DNA of 64,000 bases from Metarhizium brunneum. Taxonomy: Eukaryota > Ascomycota > Sordariomycetes > Hypocreales > Clavicipitaceae. Location: assembly GCF_013426205.1 (NCBI RefSeq), contig NC_089425.1, positions 3,596,001 to 3,660,000 of the forward strand, read 5' to 3'. Positions 32,594 to 42,989 of this stretch are shown one piece after another (the stretch's first letter is position 1; each line of letters starts with the position of its first letter). A program made the position numbers and the translations under genes. The notes beneath the pieces were generated by a model. The model was not told the DNA's origin and did not search any database. It saw only the letters and a program-made list of their open reading frames with translations.

Positions 32594-35500
32594 ATGTCAT
32601 CAACAGATATGGAAAGACAAAAACCACCCCCTACCGACGCCGGTAGCGACTCTGGAGACAAGCAGCCATCGCAGATCCGGGACACTCTCCAGAGTCCCAA
32701 GCAACCTACTGTCCCACCTCCTTCGCCGCCAGTAGATGCGGCGCCCGATGCGGCCGATTTGAATCCTTCTGCTGCGGCGGTGGCCGCCGCGTCATCTCTG
32801 CGCGCGGCATTCAAGCCGGAAACAAGCAGTGGCATGCGCTCTGCAACTCCAGACAACTCATCAGATGGCCGCCGGCTTGGCGCAGGTGCACTTGACAGCT
32901 CGGCACTGGAAATGTCTCGCGATATGCAGCATGTTTCTCCCTTGACTGTTCCAAGAAGCGCCAGTCGGCGACAGGGCATAGTGTTGTTTAGTGACAACCT
33001 TGACGACAATTCCTACGACGGGGCCGATTCTGCAGCATCCCCTCTGTCGTTGCAAGCTGGCACCCAGCAAGGGGCTCAACTCCAGCTACAGCAGAGACAC
33101 CCCAGTGCGCCAATACGACCTCGAACGAGGACATTGGATGCAGCCATGCTAATGCCGCAGCGAACGCCAACGGTAATTGATCAAAGACATAGGGTTGGTA
33201 GTGTCAGCTCATCTGGGTCACAGCCACTCCTCGATGACCAACGTTCCCCAGTTCCTGCAAATGAGTCTGTCGGCTACTCATCGACAAATGTTTCCCGGCT
33301 CCAGGAGCCGGCTACGCCTCAAACACCGTCAAAGCCCAAGGAAAAGAGGTCTGGCAAGCGACTATTAAAACGACAAGCATCTCGACCTTCTTCACCAGTC
33401 CCCACCCCTTCTCCTTCTGTTGACTCATTTCCACTGCCTATTCATGTCTCTGAACCCACCAAGTTGATCATGTTGATGAAAACACTTGGTGGCCGAATGC
33501 GGGGCGAAATTGAGTATCAAACGGAGGGTGATCACGGTGTTTGGCATACCGGTATTGCCTATATTGATGACGAAAAGGGGTGCCTCATGTACAATTCGGG
33601 TCAGGCAGGGCCGTTCTTCGCCACCCTCATTTCCGACCTCCGTAACTGTATCGTTCTTCCCACTAACCATCCTGATGATGGGAAGGATTGCCTCAAGCTC
33701 CTTGCCACGAGCCCTACAGCTGAAATATATTTGCGACCTGTAGTTCCCGAAGAGTGGAATTTGTGGCTTGCTGCATTCTTATGCTGGCAGCAAACAAGAC
33801 CTTTGGCACCAAGAGTGCAGAATGGTGCTGGGAACAACATCCCCGCCGGCATTGCTGGACCGCCCATCCACAAGACAGGAACGCCAGCAGAAGGTTCCAA
33901 AGCTGCAACTATTATCAAAGTTGGAACTATTTTGCTGTGGGATAAGGGCTCTACAGGTTCCGCCAACGACCTAGTCCAGCGATCATCCACCAGAGGTGCC
34001 CTATCACCAGGCGCAACATGGAGGAGGATATCTAGCATTCTCCAAGACAACGGTGAACTGAAATTGCTCCTAGAAAACGATATCTCGCCTCTCTGTGTCA
34101 TACAACTGTCACAGCTGTCAAGATGTGCCATTCAGCAACTTGACCACACGGTGCTGGACGAGGAGTTTTGTCTGGCAGTTTTCCCAATATACTCTAGCAC
34201 GGCGACGAAACTATCCATATTCAGGCCTGTTTACTTGGCTCTGGACAATCGTGTACAGTTCGAGGTGTGGTTCGTATTGCTTCGGGCGTTCGCAGTGCCA
34301 GAGTTATATACGTTGGATGCCAACGATCAAGACTCCATCCGGGAAGTGGCCGATTTGGAGGAAAGAGCCTGTGAAGAGACATTCCGAATAGAGAAGACTA
34401 TTGGTGTAAGAGTAACAGAAGCAAAAGTCAAAGCCCGGCCTGCCGGTCTGGAAGCGCATGTATATGAAAAGCCTTTCAGAGCCGGTCAAGATCCTTTGGT
34501 TGGTAATTATGTCGCCGAAGTAATTTTAGACGGCGAAGTCAGGGCGAGAACCACGACGAAGCTGGCAACCAAGAACCCATACTGGAGAGAAGACTGCGAG
34601 TTTGTCGACTTGCCGCATACCGTACAGGAGGTCTCTGTTGTCTTGAAGCGGATTGATGGCACTCCTGATACGGCATCGACGGGATCTGGAGCAGTGCAGC
34701 CTGGGCCGAACCAGGAATCTTTGTACGGAACTGTGCACATTGCCCTGGATAAACTTCAACGAGGCAAGGATCATGAGGATTGGCTGCAGATCATAGATGA
34801 CAAGCAACAGCCGATTGGTTCCATGTTGATTAAAATTTCCCATGCGGAACAAATCGCACTACTTGCCGTCGAGTATGAACCACTATCCGAAATCCTTCAT
34901 CGATTCACGTCGGGTTTGACGACGATGATATCAGCATCCTTACCCGGTCAGTTGCGCCGCCTATCCGAGAGCTTCCTCAATATATTCCAAGCGTCTGGCC
35001 ATGCGGCTGACTGGCTCATGGCGCTGGTCGAGGACGAAATTGACGGCATCGGAAATGCCACGTCCATGAAAAAATTTCGATTCAGCAACCGTTTGAAGTC
35101 TAATGAGTCGATCGAGTCCCCCAGTGAGAGGGAGCTGATCGTGAGAGACATGAGCAAGTCACTTGCTGGCGAAGCCAATCTGCTGTTTCGCGGGAATACC
35201 CTACTCACACAATCCCTTGAGTTTCATATGCGGCGCTTGGGCATGGAATACCTGGAAGAGGTGTTGCAGGAAAAGATTGCTGAGATCAATGAGTTGAATC
35301 CCGACTGTGAGGTTGATACTAGTAGGCTGTCCAATTGCAGTGGTACAGACATCGACCAGAGGTGGAATCGACTGATACAATATACTATGGAAGTGTGGCA
35401 CTGCATTGCAGAATCGGCGCACTCCTTGCCAAGTGAGCTATGGCACATTTTGAAGTATATTCGGGCTGTTGCTGAGGACCGCTACGGCGATTTCCTTCGA

Positions 35501-36406
35501 ACGGTTTCCTATACTGCCGTGTCCGGTTTCTTGTTCCTTCGCTTCATTTGCCCTGCAATCTTGTCACCTAAACTCTTTGGTCTGCTGCGAGACCACCCCC
35601 AGCCGCGGGCTCAGCGAACATTGACCTTGATCGCAAAGGTGCTGCAAAAGATGTCCAACATGTCTACCTTTGGCAAACGCGAAGAATGGATGGAGCCCAT
35701 GAACAGGTTTCTGACTACCCAGCGCCCCGTATTCCGCGACTACATTGACCAAGTATGCGGCATCCCCGCCGAAAGCGGCAGTGTAAAAAGTGTTCCGGCT
35801 GCCTACAGCACGCCCATCACTATACTAGGTCGCTTGGGCTCTGCAGCCAAGGAAGGATTCCCCAGTTTACCATATCTAATTGACCATGCCCGCAGCTTCG
35901 CTAGCCTGGTTCGCATATGGGTAGATTCACGGCCCGAAAACGTCAAGAAGGGCCAAGCAGACGGCGAGCTCCTCATCTTCAACGAGTTATGCACCGGCCT
36001 ACAGAAACGCGCCGATGCTTGCTTAGCCCAAGTTGAGCGTACACGCGCAGCAAACGCAGCATCTCGCGGCGTGGCCGAACAACTTGCCGAGTCGCTCGAA
36101 CAGGCCACTCTTATAGAATCTCTCAGCGTCCCCTACTCCCTACCATCCTCGTCAGGCGATGACCGGCCACCGGGTAGTTCAGGTAGCGACGGCGGCGACG
36201 AAAGCGGATCCCGCCGCAAAAGCAAAGAATGGCGTCGTGGTAGAGACGGCCTCGAGTACAGAAAGGCGGGTGGGCTACGCCAAGTGAGCGGCATGGGAAG
36301 TGCCACCAAAAGCAGCAAGAACGGCAAAGTGGGCAGAACCATATTGAACGGCATCATGAGGATCGGGGGACGGGCAGAGAGCCCCGATGCAAAGGGTTCC
36401 AGATGA
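32594..36406 (+). CDS. bud2: RasGAP of the Bud2/Cla2 type
   Basis: This GTPase-activating protein probably acts on the Rap/Rsr1-type GTPase and sets polarity and branch-site selection at the cortex. It is one intronless exon of 1270 residues. About 280 residues of Ser/Pro-rich N terminus are followed by a PH-like region (about 290-400, GEIEYQTEGDHGVWHTG to VPEEWNLWLAAFLCW). A C2 domain (about 620-720) includes GNYVAEVILDGEVRART and NPYWREDCEF. The RasGAP domain (about 830-1080) has the arginine finger in LLFRGNTLLT, Arg near residue 866, and the FLFLRFICPAILSP motif near 980. The C terminus is basic and low-complexity. The order PH-like/C2/RasGAP and the spacing fit Bud2 rather than Ira or IQGAP types. 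ATG at 32594 (MSSTDMERQKPPP). Confidence 0.92.
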   Translation: MSSTDMERQKPPPTDAGSDSGDKQPSQIRDTLQSPKQPTVPPPSPPVDAAPDAADLNPSAAAVAAASSLRAAFKPETSSGMRSATPDNSSDGRRLGAGALDSSALEMSRDMQHVSPLTVPRSASRRQGIVLFSDNLDDNSYDGADSAASPLSLQAGTQQGAQLQLQQRHPSAPIRPRTRTLDAAMLMPQRTPTVIDQRHRVGSVSSSGSQPLLDDQRSPVPANESVGYSSTNVSRLQEPATPQTPSKPKEKRSGKRLLKRQASRPSSPVPTPSPSVDSFPLPIHVSEPTKLIMLMKTLGGRMRGEIEYQTEGDHGVWHTGIAYIDDEKGCLMYNSGQAGPFFATLISDLRNCIVLPTNHPDDGKDCLKLLATSPTAEIYLRPVVPEEWNLWLAAFLCWQQTRPLAPRVQNGAGNNIPAGIAGPPIHKTGTPAEGSKAATIIKVGTILLWDKGSTGSANDLVQRSSTRGALSPGATWRRISSILQDNGELKLLLENDISPLCVIQLSQLSRCAIQQLDHTVLDEEFCLAVFPIYSSTATKLSIFRPVYLALDNRVQFEVWFVLLRAFAVPELYTLDANDQDSIREVADLEERACEETFRIEKTIGVRVTEAKVKARPAGLEAHVYEKPFRAGQDPLVGNYVAEVILDGEVRARTTTKLATKNPYWREDCEFVDLPHTVQEVSVVLKRIDGTPDTASTGSGAVQPGPNQESLYGTVHIALDKLQRGKDHEDWLQIIDDKQQPIGSMLIKISHAEQIALLAVEYEPLSEILHRFTSGLTTMISASLPGQLRRLSESFLNIFQASGHAADWLMALVEDEIDGIGNATSMKKFRFSNRLKSNESIESPSERELIVRDMSKSLAGEANLLFRGNTLLTQSLEFHMRRLGMEYLEEVLQEKIAEINELNPDCEVDTSRLSNCSGTDIDQRWNRLIQYTMEVWHCIAESAHSLPSELWHILKYIRAVAEDRYGDFLRTVSYTAVSGFLFLRFICPAILSPKLFGLLRDHPQPRAQRTLTLIAKVLQKMSNMSTFGKREEWMEPMNRFLTTQRPVFRDYIDQVCGIPAESGSVKSVPAAYSTPITILGRLGSAAKEGFPSLPYLIDHARSFASLVRIWVDSRPENVKKGQADGELLIFNELCTGLQKRADACLAQVERTRAANAASRGVAEQLAESLEQATLIESLSVPYSLPSSSGDDRPPGSSGSDGGDESGSRRKSKEWRRGRDGLEYRKAGGLRQVSGMGSATKSSKNGKVGRTILNGIMRIGGRAESPDAKGSR

Positions 36407-36926
36407 CCCTTGTATTTGAGTCATGATGATTGCTAACCATTTTCTTTATTTCACCCTTTTTCTTTACAATGTCGAGCTAGCATTGCTCGGACATGCATTT
36501 TGGGTAGGTGGCCAGCGTTGTGTTGAAGGAGGCAAAGGAGGGAGTACCGGCGTGGTACATAGGAAATATATCATTCGACAAACACTTACTCCGTAATCTT
36601 AGAGGTGATGGGCTAATGATTAGAATAATATGTGGTCTGTGTATGATTAGCGGGAGATATGTCTACCAAAATACCGCTCATTTAAATATCATTTACAAAC
36701 GGGCTTCAATGTTTTGCCAGAACACAGCAGCATGGCTGGGCGCTCGGATTTTATACAAGTGCATCAATTATTTTGTATCCCGGTGTCAAATTCGCCAGCA
36801 CATGCTTTCAAACGTCAATATGTCAAAGAGTTGGCCTCAATTGTATTTTACTTTTATGTATGTCCCAGAAGTACATCTCAGAAGAGTTTCTCGTCATCAT
36901 TTACAAAATCTATACACTACCGCCCC
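36407..36926. terminator. Convergent 3' region of bud2 and cyclophilin-40
   Basis: 520 bases lie between the stop codons of two convergent genes. The stretch is AT-rich and should hold both 3' ends. One TACTCCGTA copy lies at 36587-36595. Confidence 0.4.
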
Positions 36927-38179
36927 TCACGAGAAGAATTTCTTAAATGCAGCCTTCTCCTTCGCCGCTCTCGCGGTAGCCTTGGTCTTGACAGAGGCAA
37001 GTTCCTTGGCGACCATGGCATCATTGGGGGCCAAGTTGCTTGCCTCTTCGAGATCCTTGAGAGCAGCCTCCTCGTCCTTGGCGCGTACGTGAGCCACACC
37101 ACGACGATACAAAGCCTTGGCACGGTCAGCGTCAGAGGCACCGGGCACGTTGAGGGCAGAGGTGGCGTGGCGGATAGCGTCGTCCCAGGATTCGAGCTTG
37201 ACGCTGAGCAGAGCCGAGTTGTTGTTCAGCGAGAATCGGAGAGCGTCAAGGCTTTGCTTGGTGGAGGCGGGTTCGTTGTCCAGGTCCGGGTCCTCGTTGA
37301 GGTACCGGAGGCCCTTTTCGTACTTTTCTATGGCTACGTTGAGGCTGCCGGCCTTGAAGGCCTTGTTTCCAAAGTCCTTGCAGTCAGTGGCGATCTTGAG
37401 AATGGTCTTGGCGTCGAGTTCGGTATTGCAGTCCTCGGGGTAATCCTCGTGGGGATCGCCCATGGCATCAGGCTGCTTGACATCGGCTTTCTGAGCCTCC
37501 TCGCCGGTAAGTTCACCGCAGTCGGCAATGAGGGCCTCCTTGACGGGCTTGTCACCGGACTCCGTCTTGAGGTTCTCGATCTGGCGAACAAGAGATTTCC
37601 CGTTCAAAACTTCACCAAACACAACATGCTTGCCGTCAAGGTGGGGAGTAGGGACGGTGGTAATGAAGAACTGGGAACCATTGGTATCTGCCCTTGGTTA
37701 CTATCACAAGCCGACCAGTGGAGTGGCAAAAGCAACTGTGGGATTCGAATAGAACGTACTGGGACCAGCATTGGCCATGGAGAGGAGGAAGGGTTTCTCA
37801 TGCTTCAGAGGGAAGGCTTCGTCTTCAAATTTGCTGCCGTAGATAGACTCGCCCCCAGTGCCGTCGCCAGCAGTAAAGTCACCACCCTATCAGAATTAGC
37901 ACACTCATGGACACATGAGGCACTCGAAGTCATGTGTCAAGGGAGCATTCTTACCTGAATCATGAACTGCTTAATCACTCGGTGAAAGGCGGAGCCCTTG
38001 TAGTGCAGGGGCTTCCCAGACTTGCCGTTGCCCTTCTCACCTGTGCAGAGACACCTGAAGTTCTCAACCGTCTTGGGAACCAAGTCGGAATAAAGTTCCA
38101 TTGTAATGCGGCCGGCAGCTTTGCCGCCAATGGAAATGTCAAAAAAGACACGAGGTCTGGCGGAGGCTTCAGTAGTCAT
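36927..38179 (-). CDS. cpr6: Peptidyl-prolyl isomerase D (cyclophilin-40, Cpr6-like)
   Basis: This Hsp90 co-chaperone has an N-terminal cyclophilin domain and C-terminal TPRs. The three exons are 37955-38179, 37760-37886 and 36927-37687, giving 370 residues, the normal length. The cyclophilin part shows [41 protein letters not shown] and [13 protein letters not shown]. The residue before LDGKH is His where cyclophilin A has Trp, as in other Cyp40 proteins, which usually lowers cyclosporin affinity. The TPR region (about 215-350) includes [20 protein letters not shown] and [12 protein letters not shown], the carboxylate-clamp type helices expected to bind the Hsp90 MEEVD tail. The ATG at 38179 fits; phases match at both introns (37887-37954, 37688-37759). 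Confidence 0.95.
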
Positions 38180-38420
38180 GGCGAATGGTTTGGTGGGCGA
38201 GTGCCTCCGAGTAGACTGGGAAGATGATTTGGAACTGAGAGAGAGGACCAGACAAAGCTATCTCTGGTCTCGAGGCGACTCTTGGAAGAAAATCCAGAAG
38301 AAAGAAATAGCACCAGTGGCAATTGGAGCCTTTGAGGCACACACGATTCGGCTGGAAATGAGTGTCAGCACGCGTGTTCAAATGGAAAGCAATGCTGACC
38401 TTTGAATATGCGGGGTTATC

Positions 38421-38910
38421 TTAGGTCGCAGGATTGAGTAGAGCTGCGAGCTCGGGGGCCTTAAATGGTGCGCGGCCGCGTGCTTGAGTAGGCTGGCCCT
38501 CGGAACCAAACGCAATGTTGCCGAGAAAAGAGGCAAGGGGCACTTTTGGTGGATTCAGATACTGCGAGGGATACGGCGGCGTGTAGACGAGAAACGGCTT
38601 GCCTCGACGTGCGTGGAATAGAAGGGCGAGAGTGTCGTCAGGCGGCGAAGGGTACGCGCGAAGTTGTGAAACCAACGAGGAGAGAAGGCGGCAACTTACA
38701 GAGGAGGGTGTGGCAGATGACCTGGCCGGACGTCAAGGAAGAATCGAGACGGGATAAATCACAGACGCCGATTGAGGTCAGTGACGCAAGGCGGATTGCC
38801 GGGCTCTTGAAGGGAATCAAGTGAGATCTCGTTGTACCGGATTCGAGCTTCGTTGGTGTGGAGGTGGATTCGAGATAACAAGGCCTTAAAATCCGCTGGT
38901 GGGGTTGCAT
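38421..38910 (-). CDS. Possible small two-exon gene, function unknown
   Basis: A minus-strand frame from ATG 38910 reads MQPHQRILRPCYLEST... to QVICHTLL and meets a good donor (gtaagt, exon 1 38700-38910). Joining to exon 2 (38421-38602) at an unusual GAG acceptor, after a cctgac branch-like motif, keeps frame and continues CKPFLVYTPPYPSQYLNPP to FKAPELAALLNPAT. The product is 130 residues, Pro- and Ala-rich at the C terminus, with no recognisable family. The exon 2 frame reads protein-like even without the join, but it has no ATG of its own. It lies 241 bases upstream of cyclophilin-40 in the same direction. The structure is a guess and needs transcript support. Confidence 0.3.
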
Positions 38911-39276
38911 TGACCTTGCCAGTTGGAGCTGTGGAAGTTTCTAGCTGACTTGCCGTGCACGGAATGCACCATTACCATTGACCAGTGCACGTCAACGCCA
39001 TCGCGAGCAATGGGCAGATACATGCACGTGTGGACGAAAGCGATGGCCTTGTCTAATTTTACACATACTACATTCTAATCATGCCGCTATTTTTGTGTCG
39101 CCATCCAGCCTGTTCTATTCATGCCCAAATCCTACTTGCCCGACTATTCGTCCTCGTACAACCGTAGACAAAGGGCTCCCGGCCAATGGTGATGCCACTC
39201 ATGTATATTTTCTATACATTTGTATCTTATAGCATGCTTTTGGCCTCGATATCACTGGCTCTGACGGACAAGCCTC
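38911..39276. other. Short intergenic stretch
   Basis: 366 bases between the putative 38.4 kb gene and dtd1, both on the minus strand. No feature was seen. Confidence 0.4.
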
Positions 39277-40027
39277 TCATTCCGACTTGTCATTGTTTTG
39301 ACTGCCCGCTTGCAATTCCAGAGTAACCTGTTCAAGTGTTAGTTGCATCTGTAGGCAGTCATCACACGGACAGACAAAAGAGCCACATACCGGGCCATCA
39401 TTGACTAATGCCACTTCCATCATGGCTTGGAATCTGCCGTCCTTGACCCTCTCCGCGTCGTATCCCGCCTTCACTTGGTCGACAAAGTAGTGGTATAGCC
39501 GCTGTGCGTCTTCCGGTGCCGCAGCGCCGTGGAAGTCGGGCTTGGTTCCCTTTTTCGTGCGCGCGAGGAGAGTGAATTGCGAGACTGGGCATGAGCATCA
39601 GAACCCAGTCATGTAAGCAAGCTTCCCTCCTCTCGGCATCTGCAGAGCTACGTACCGCATAGCACTTCTCCGTTAATGTCCGTAACGCTCTTCTTCCACT
39701 ATGAAGCCAGTCAGCAACAACATAAAAATAGAGCACTGGTACGGCATGGTAACACAAAAGTCGATAATGCTACTTACCCTTCCTCCATTGTCATCATCCC
39801 AAAGTTTCATCTTGATGACCTTGTTGGCAATCTGCTGTGCCTCCTTTTCTGAGTCACCGGGCGCCACGGCTGCGAAAACGAGCACCCCACGCCCAATCGA
39901 CGAAATGACCTCCTTGTCCACCGTCACAGACGCAGACAGGACCCGTTGAATGATAGCTGTACGGAAAAATTACATTAGAGAAGCAGGTTTAGCACTGGGT
40001 TGTGGAATATACTTACGTACCTTTCAT
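39277..40027 (-). CDS. dtd1: D-aminoacyl-tRNA deacylase (DTD1)
   Basis: This enzyme hydrolyses D-amino acids from mischarged tRNAs and so keeps translation homochiral. The five exons are 40021-40027 (only ATGAAAG), 39778-39956, 39656-39698, 39391-39584 and 39277-39327. Together they give 157 residues, the family length. The joined N terminus [18 protein letters not shown] is the canonical DTD start, and it exists only if the 7-base exon is used. Conserved motifs are [22 protein letters not shown] (split by an intron), [35 protein letters not shown] and the Gly-cisPro motif NDGPVT form the active site. The last intron falls inside the GPVT motif. All phases agree. Confidence 0.93.
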
Positions 40028-40923
40028 GATGTCTATGGTGGGGGTGCGCCAAATAAATAGCTGTAACCAGTAGGAGCTAGATAAAACTCGACAAAAAGCA
40101 CGAAACAAAATTCGCAAAATTGTATCAAAAAGCGTCACAAAATTACCACCCAGCCGTAAAACCCAGGCCACCCATCTGCAATGCTGATATGGATAGCACT
40201 TAAAAAGAGTGCAACTGACCAGTTTTTGGTGTGAGTGATGTGCTTGGTTCCAACCACTAATGATTCGAAGGCGCAGCCTATCATTAGTTGATCCATTGGC
40301 TAGTCCAATCCAGAGTGCCATGTCATGTGAGATAGCTAATGTATCCGACTAGCATCTAGTTTGCGACCGCGGGTACTCATAGATAGTGCTCCCCGAAGCA
40401 CACTGCTATTTAATTGCCGTAAAATTTAATTCAAGGCCTGAAATTATTGTTCTTTTATTTATCCAAGTAGTTTTCATAAAGCAAATGCCAAAAAACCGAT
40501 TTCATGTCTATTGTTTATTAACCATTGGCCGTTGAAAAATTGCTGGTCGCTAACATCAATACGTACGTAAGGACAAGTCACCGCTAGTCAGCCACACGGC
40601 TGTGACCTCTCCTTCCAATCTCTAAACCCGTCACGTCAATTCAGATCCAACTTCCACTGCATTACGCCGGGCGAACGACCACTTCTACAGCCAGTTCATA
40701 GGCAGAAAGCATCAGTAACAACTTAACAACGCCGCACCGACGCTCGAGGGCATCTTCTTCCACCTACGCGACGTGTGCATCCGAAGCTCCACGTAGCTGA
40801 CTTTTTTCACTACGCTGGGGGTAACCATAAGGCGACGCTCAAACCAATCCCAAGCCCAAAAATCACCACGATCGGGCAAAGAGCGCGGGGCTCGGGGCTC
40901 GGAGGCTCCTCACTGTCGAAACA
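40028..40923. promoter_or_regulatory. Divergent intergenic region between dtd1 and not3
   Basis: 896 bases separate two head-to-head genes. The central part (about 40380-40560) is AT-rich; the not3 side is CT/CA-rich leader. No gene was seen. Confidence 0.4.
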
Positions 40924-42989
40924 ATGGCGGCGAGGAAATTACAGCAGGAAGTCGACAAGTGCTTCAAAAAGGTGGCCGAGGGGGTCGCCGAATTTGAAGC
41001 AATCTACGACAAGATCGAGCAGTCGAACAACCCAGCGCAGAAGGAAAAGCTCGAGGACAACCTCAAGCGCGAAATCAAGAAGCTCCAGCGGTTGCGGGAT
41101 CAGATCAAAACATGGGCAGCGAGCAACGATATCAAGGACAAGGCTCCTTTATTAGAGCACCGCAAACTCATCGAGACGGTTGGTGCCCAACGATGTACCA
41201 TTGTGACACAAGCACACCTTTGATCAATAAAAAAACTAACCTCGCACGCCAATGTTTTAGCAAATGGAAAAGTTTAAAGCGGTCGAGAAGGCTATGAAAA
41301 CCAAGGCTTACTCCAAAGAAGGGCTATCGGCAGCGGCTAAGCTGGATCCAAAGGAACAGGCAAAGGTTGAAGCCGGCGAATTTTTGAGCAATATGGTTGA
41401 CGACTTGGAACAACAAATTGAATCCCTAGAGGCCGAAAGCGAATCCATACAGGCGACGATGAAAAAAGGCAAGGGCCAGTCTGCCAAGGCTGAACGAATG
41501 GCCGAGATCGACAGAGTAATAGAAAGGCATAAATGGCACCAAGGAAAGCTGGAGCTGATTCGAAGGTCTTTGGAGAACGGTGCTGTTGAGACAGAACAGG
41601 TAAATGAAATGGAGGAGAACATTCGATACTATGTCTCGGATAATATGAATGACGACTTCATGGAAGACGAGGGTATATACGACGAGTTGGATCTGGAGGA
41701 CGAAGAAGGCACGTATGGTATGGTCCAGGAGAACGAAAAGAGTTCATCTCAGGATGCGCAATCCGTTCAAGACGAGATTATGCCCGAGCCCGAACTGTCG
41801 TCAAAACCTTCGAGAAAAGCACCCAAAGAGATCGAGGCCTCGGCGCGGAAAGCCTCATCGCAAACCAGGTCCCCTTTGCCGGCACTCGCTACATTGCATA
41901 CTCCCTTATCTTCAACAAGCACTGGTGGTGTTGCGAATCCGTCAATGAAGCCAGCTGCTGCGCCTGCAAGACCAGCTGGAGAGGGTCTTAAGTACGCGTC
42001 TGCCGCCGCTGCCGCTGCCGCAAGCGATAAGGGCAATGTAGGCATTGCACCGTTGCCGCCACCGCCAGGATCCAGCATGGGGATATCACCTCTGCCTCCA
42101 GTCCAGCCAAGAACAAGTGCGACAAATTCTCCAGCTATTGCTCCGGCACAGCCAGCAACAGGCTCCGAATCGAAAGCCCCGGCTCCGCCAGCCGAGCCCG
42201 AGATTTCCATCATGACGAGGCCATCCAAGAAGAAGGGTACAGGGAAACAGCCTGCTGTTGCCCAGCACGCAGAAGGCTCAACAGGTAAGATCTGGTTATA
42301 TGTTTGCCCGCCTTGTTCTTAGTGCTAACTGAAGGTCAATCATAGTGCAGACGAATGGGGCCACCAATGGCATAAAGCCGATTGTGGAGGAACCAGAGGA
42401 GTCCATTTATCACTTGCCTTCGTCATTGCAAGATCTAGTCGATTCTTATGAAGCATCGAAAAAACGGCCGCTGCACCCTTCTGCTCAGTCTACGTTGCGA
42501 CTGATGGCGGCCAGCCAGGCGGCATTACCAGACGTGGTAGATGCCGACGTCCCTCGGAATTACCGACCCGATGTTCCGATGCCTCAAACAGGCTCTGGTT
42601 TTCCTCGTGAACCGCTGCCCATCTTTGACGACCCTCGTCTTTACGGGAGGATAGACCCTGACACTCTGTTCTACGTCTTCTACTATAAGCAGGGAACTGC
42701 TCAGCAGTATCTCGCCGCTAAAGCACTCAAGGATCAAAGCTGGAGATTCCACAAGCAATATCAGACGTGGTTCCAGCGGCATGAAGAGCCCAAGAATATT
42801 ACGGAGGAGTTTGAGCAGGGCACATATCGCTTCTTCGACTATGAAAGCACTTGGTATGTGTCTCCTATACCCAACAATATCATGTTCGTGTCGCGGTCGG
42901 GTTCGGGGTCGACTAACATCGCGAGCAGGATGAACCGCAGAAAGGCAGACTTTAAGTTTGCTTACAAATTCCTCGAGGACGAGGTGTAA
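40924..42989 (+). CDS. not3: CCR4-NOT complex subunit NOT3/NOT5
   Basis: This is a subunit of the CCR4-NOT deadenylase complex, which shortens poly(A) tails and couples codon optimality to mRNA decay. The four exons are 40924-41178, 41261-42284, 42346-42853 and 42929-42989, giving 615 residues. The N-terminal NOT3 domain begins [20 protein letters not shown] and continues across intron 1 as [19 protein letters not shown]; it is coiled-coil to about residue 230. A long Ala/Pro/Ser-rich linker follows. The C-terminal NOT box has [55 protein letters not shown] and the last intron inside [22 protein letters not shown]. Filamentous fungi usually have one protein for yeast Not3 and Not5, so I cannot choose between the names. 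Confidence 0.95.
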
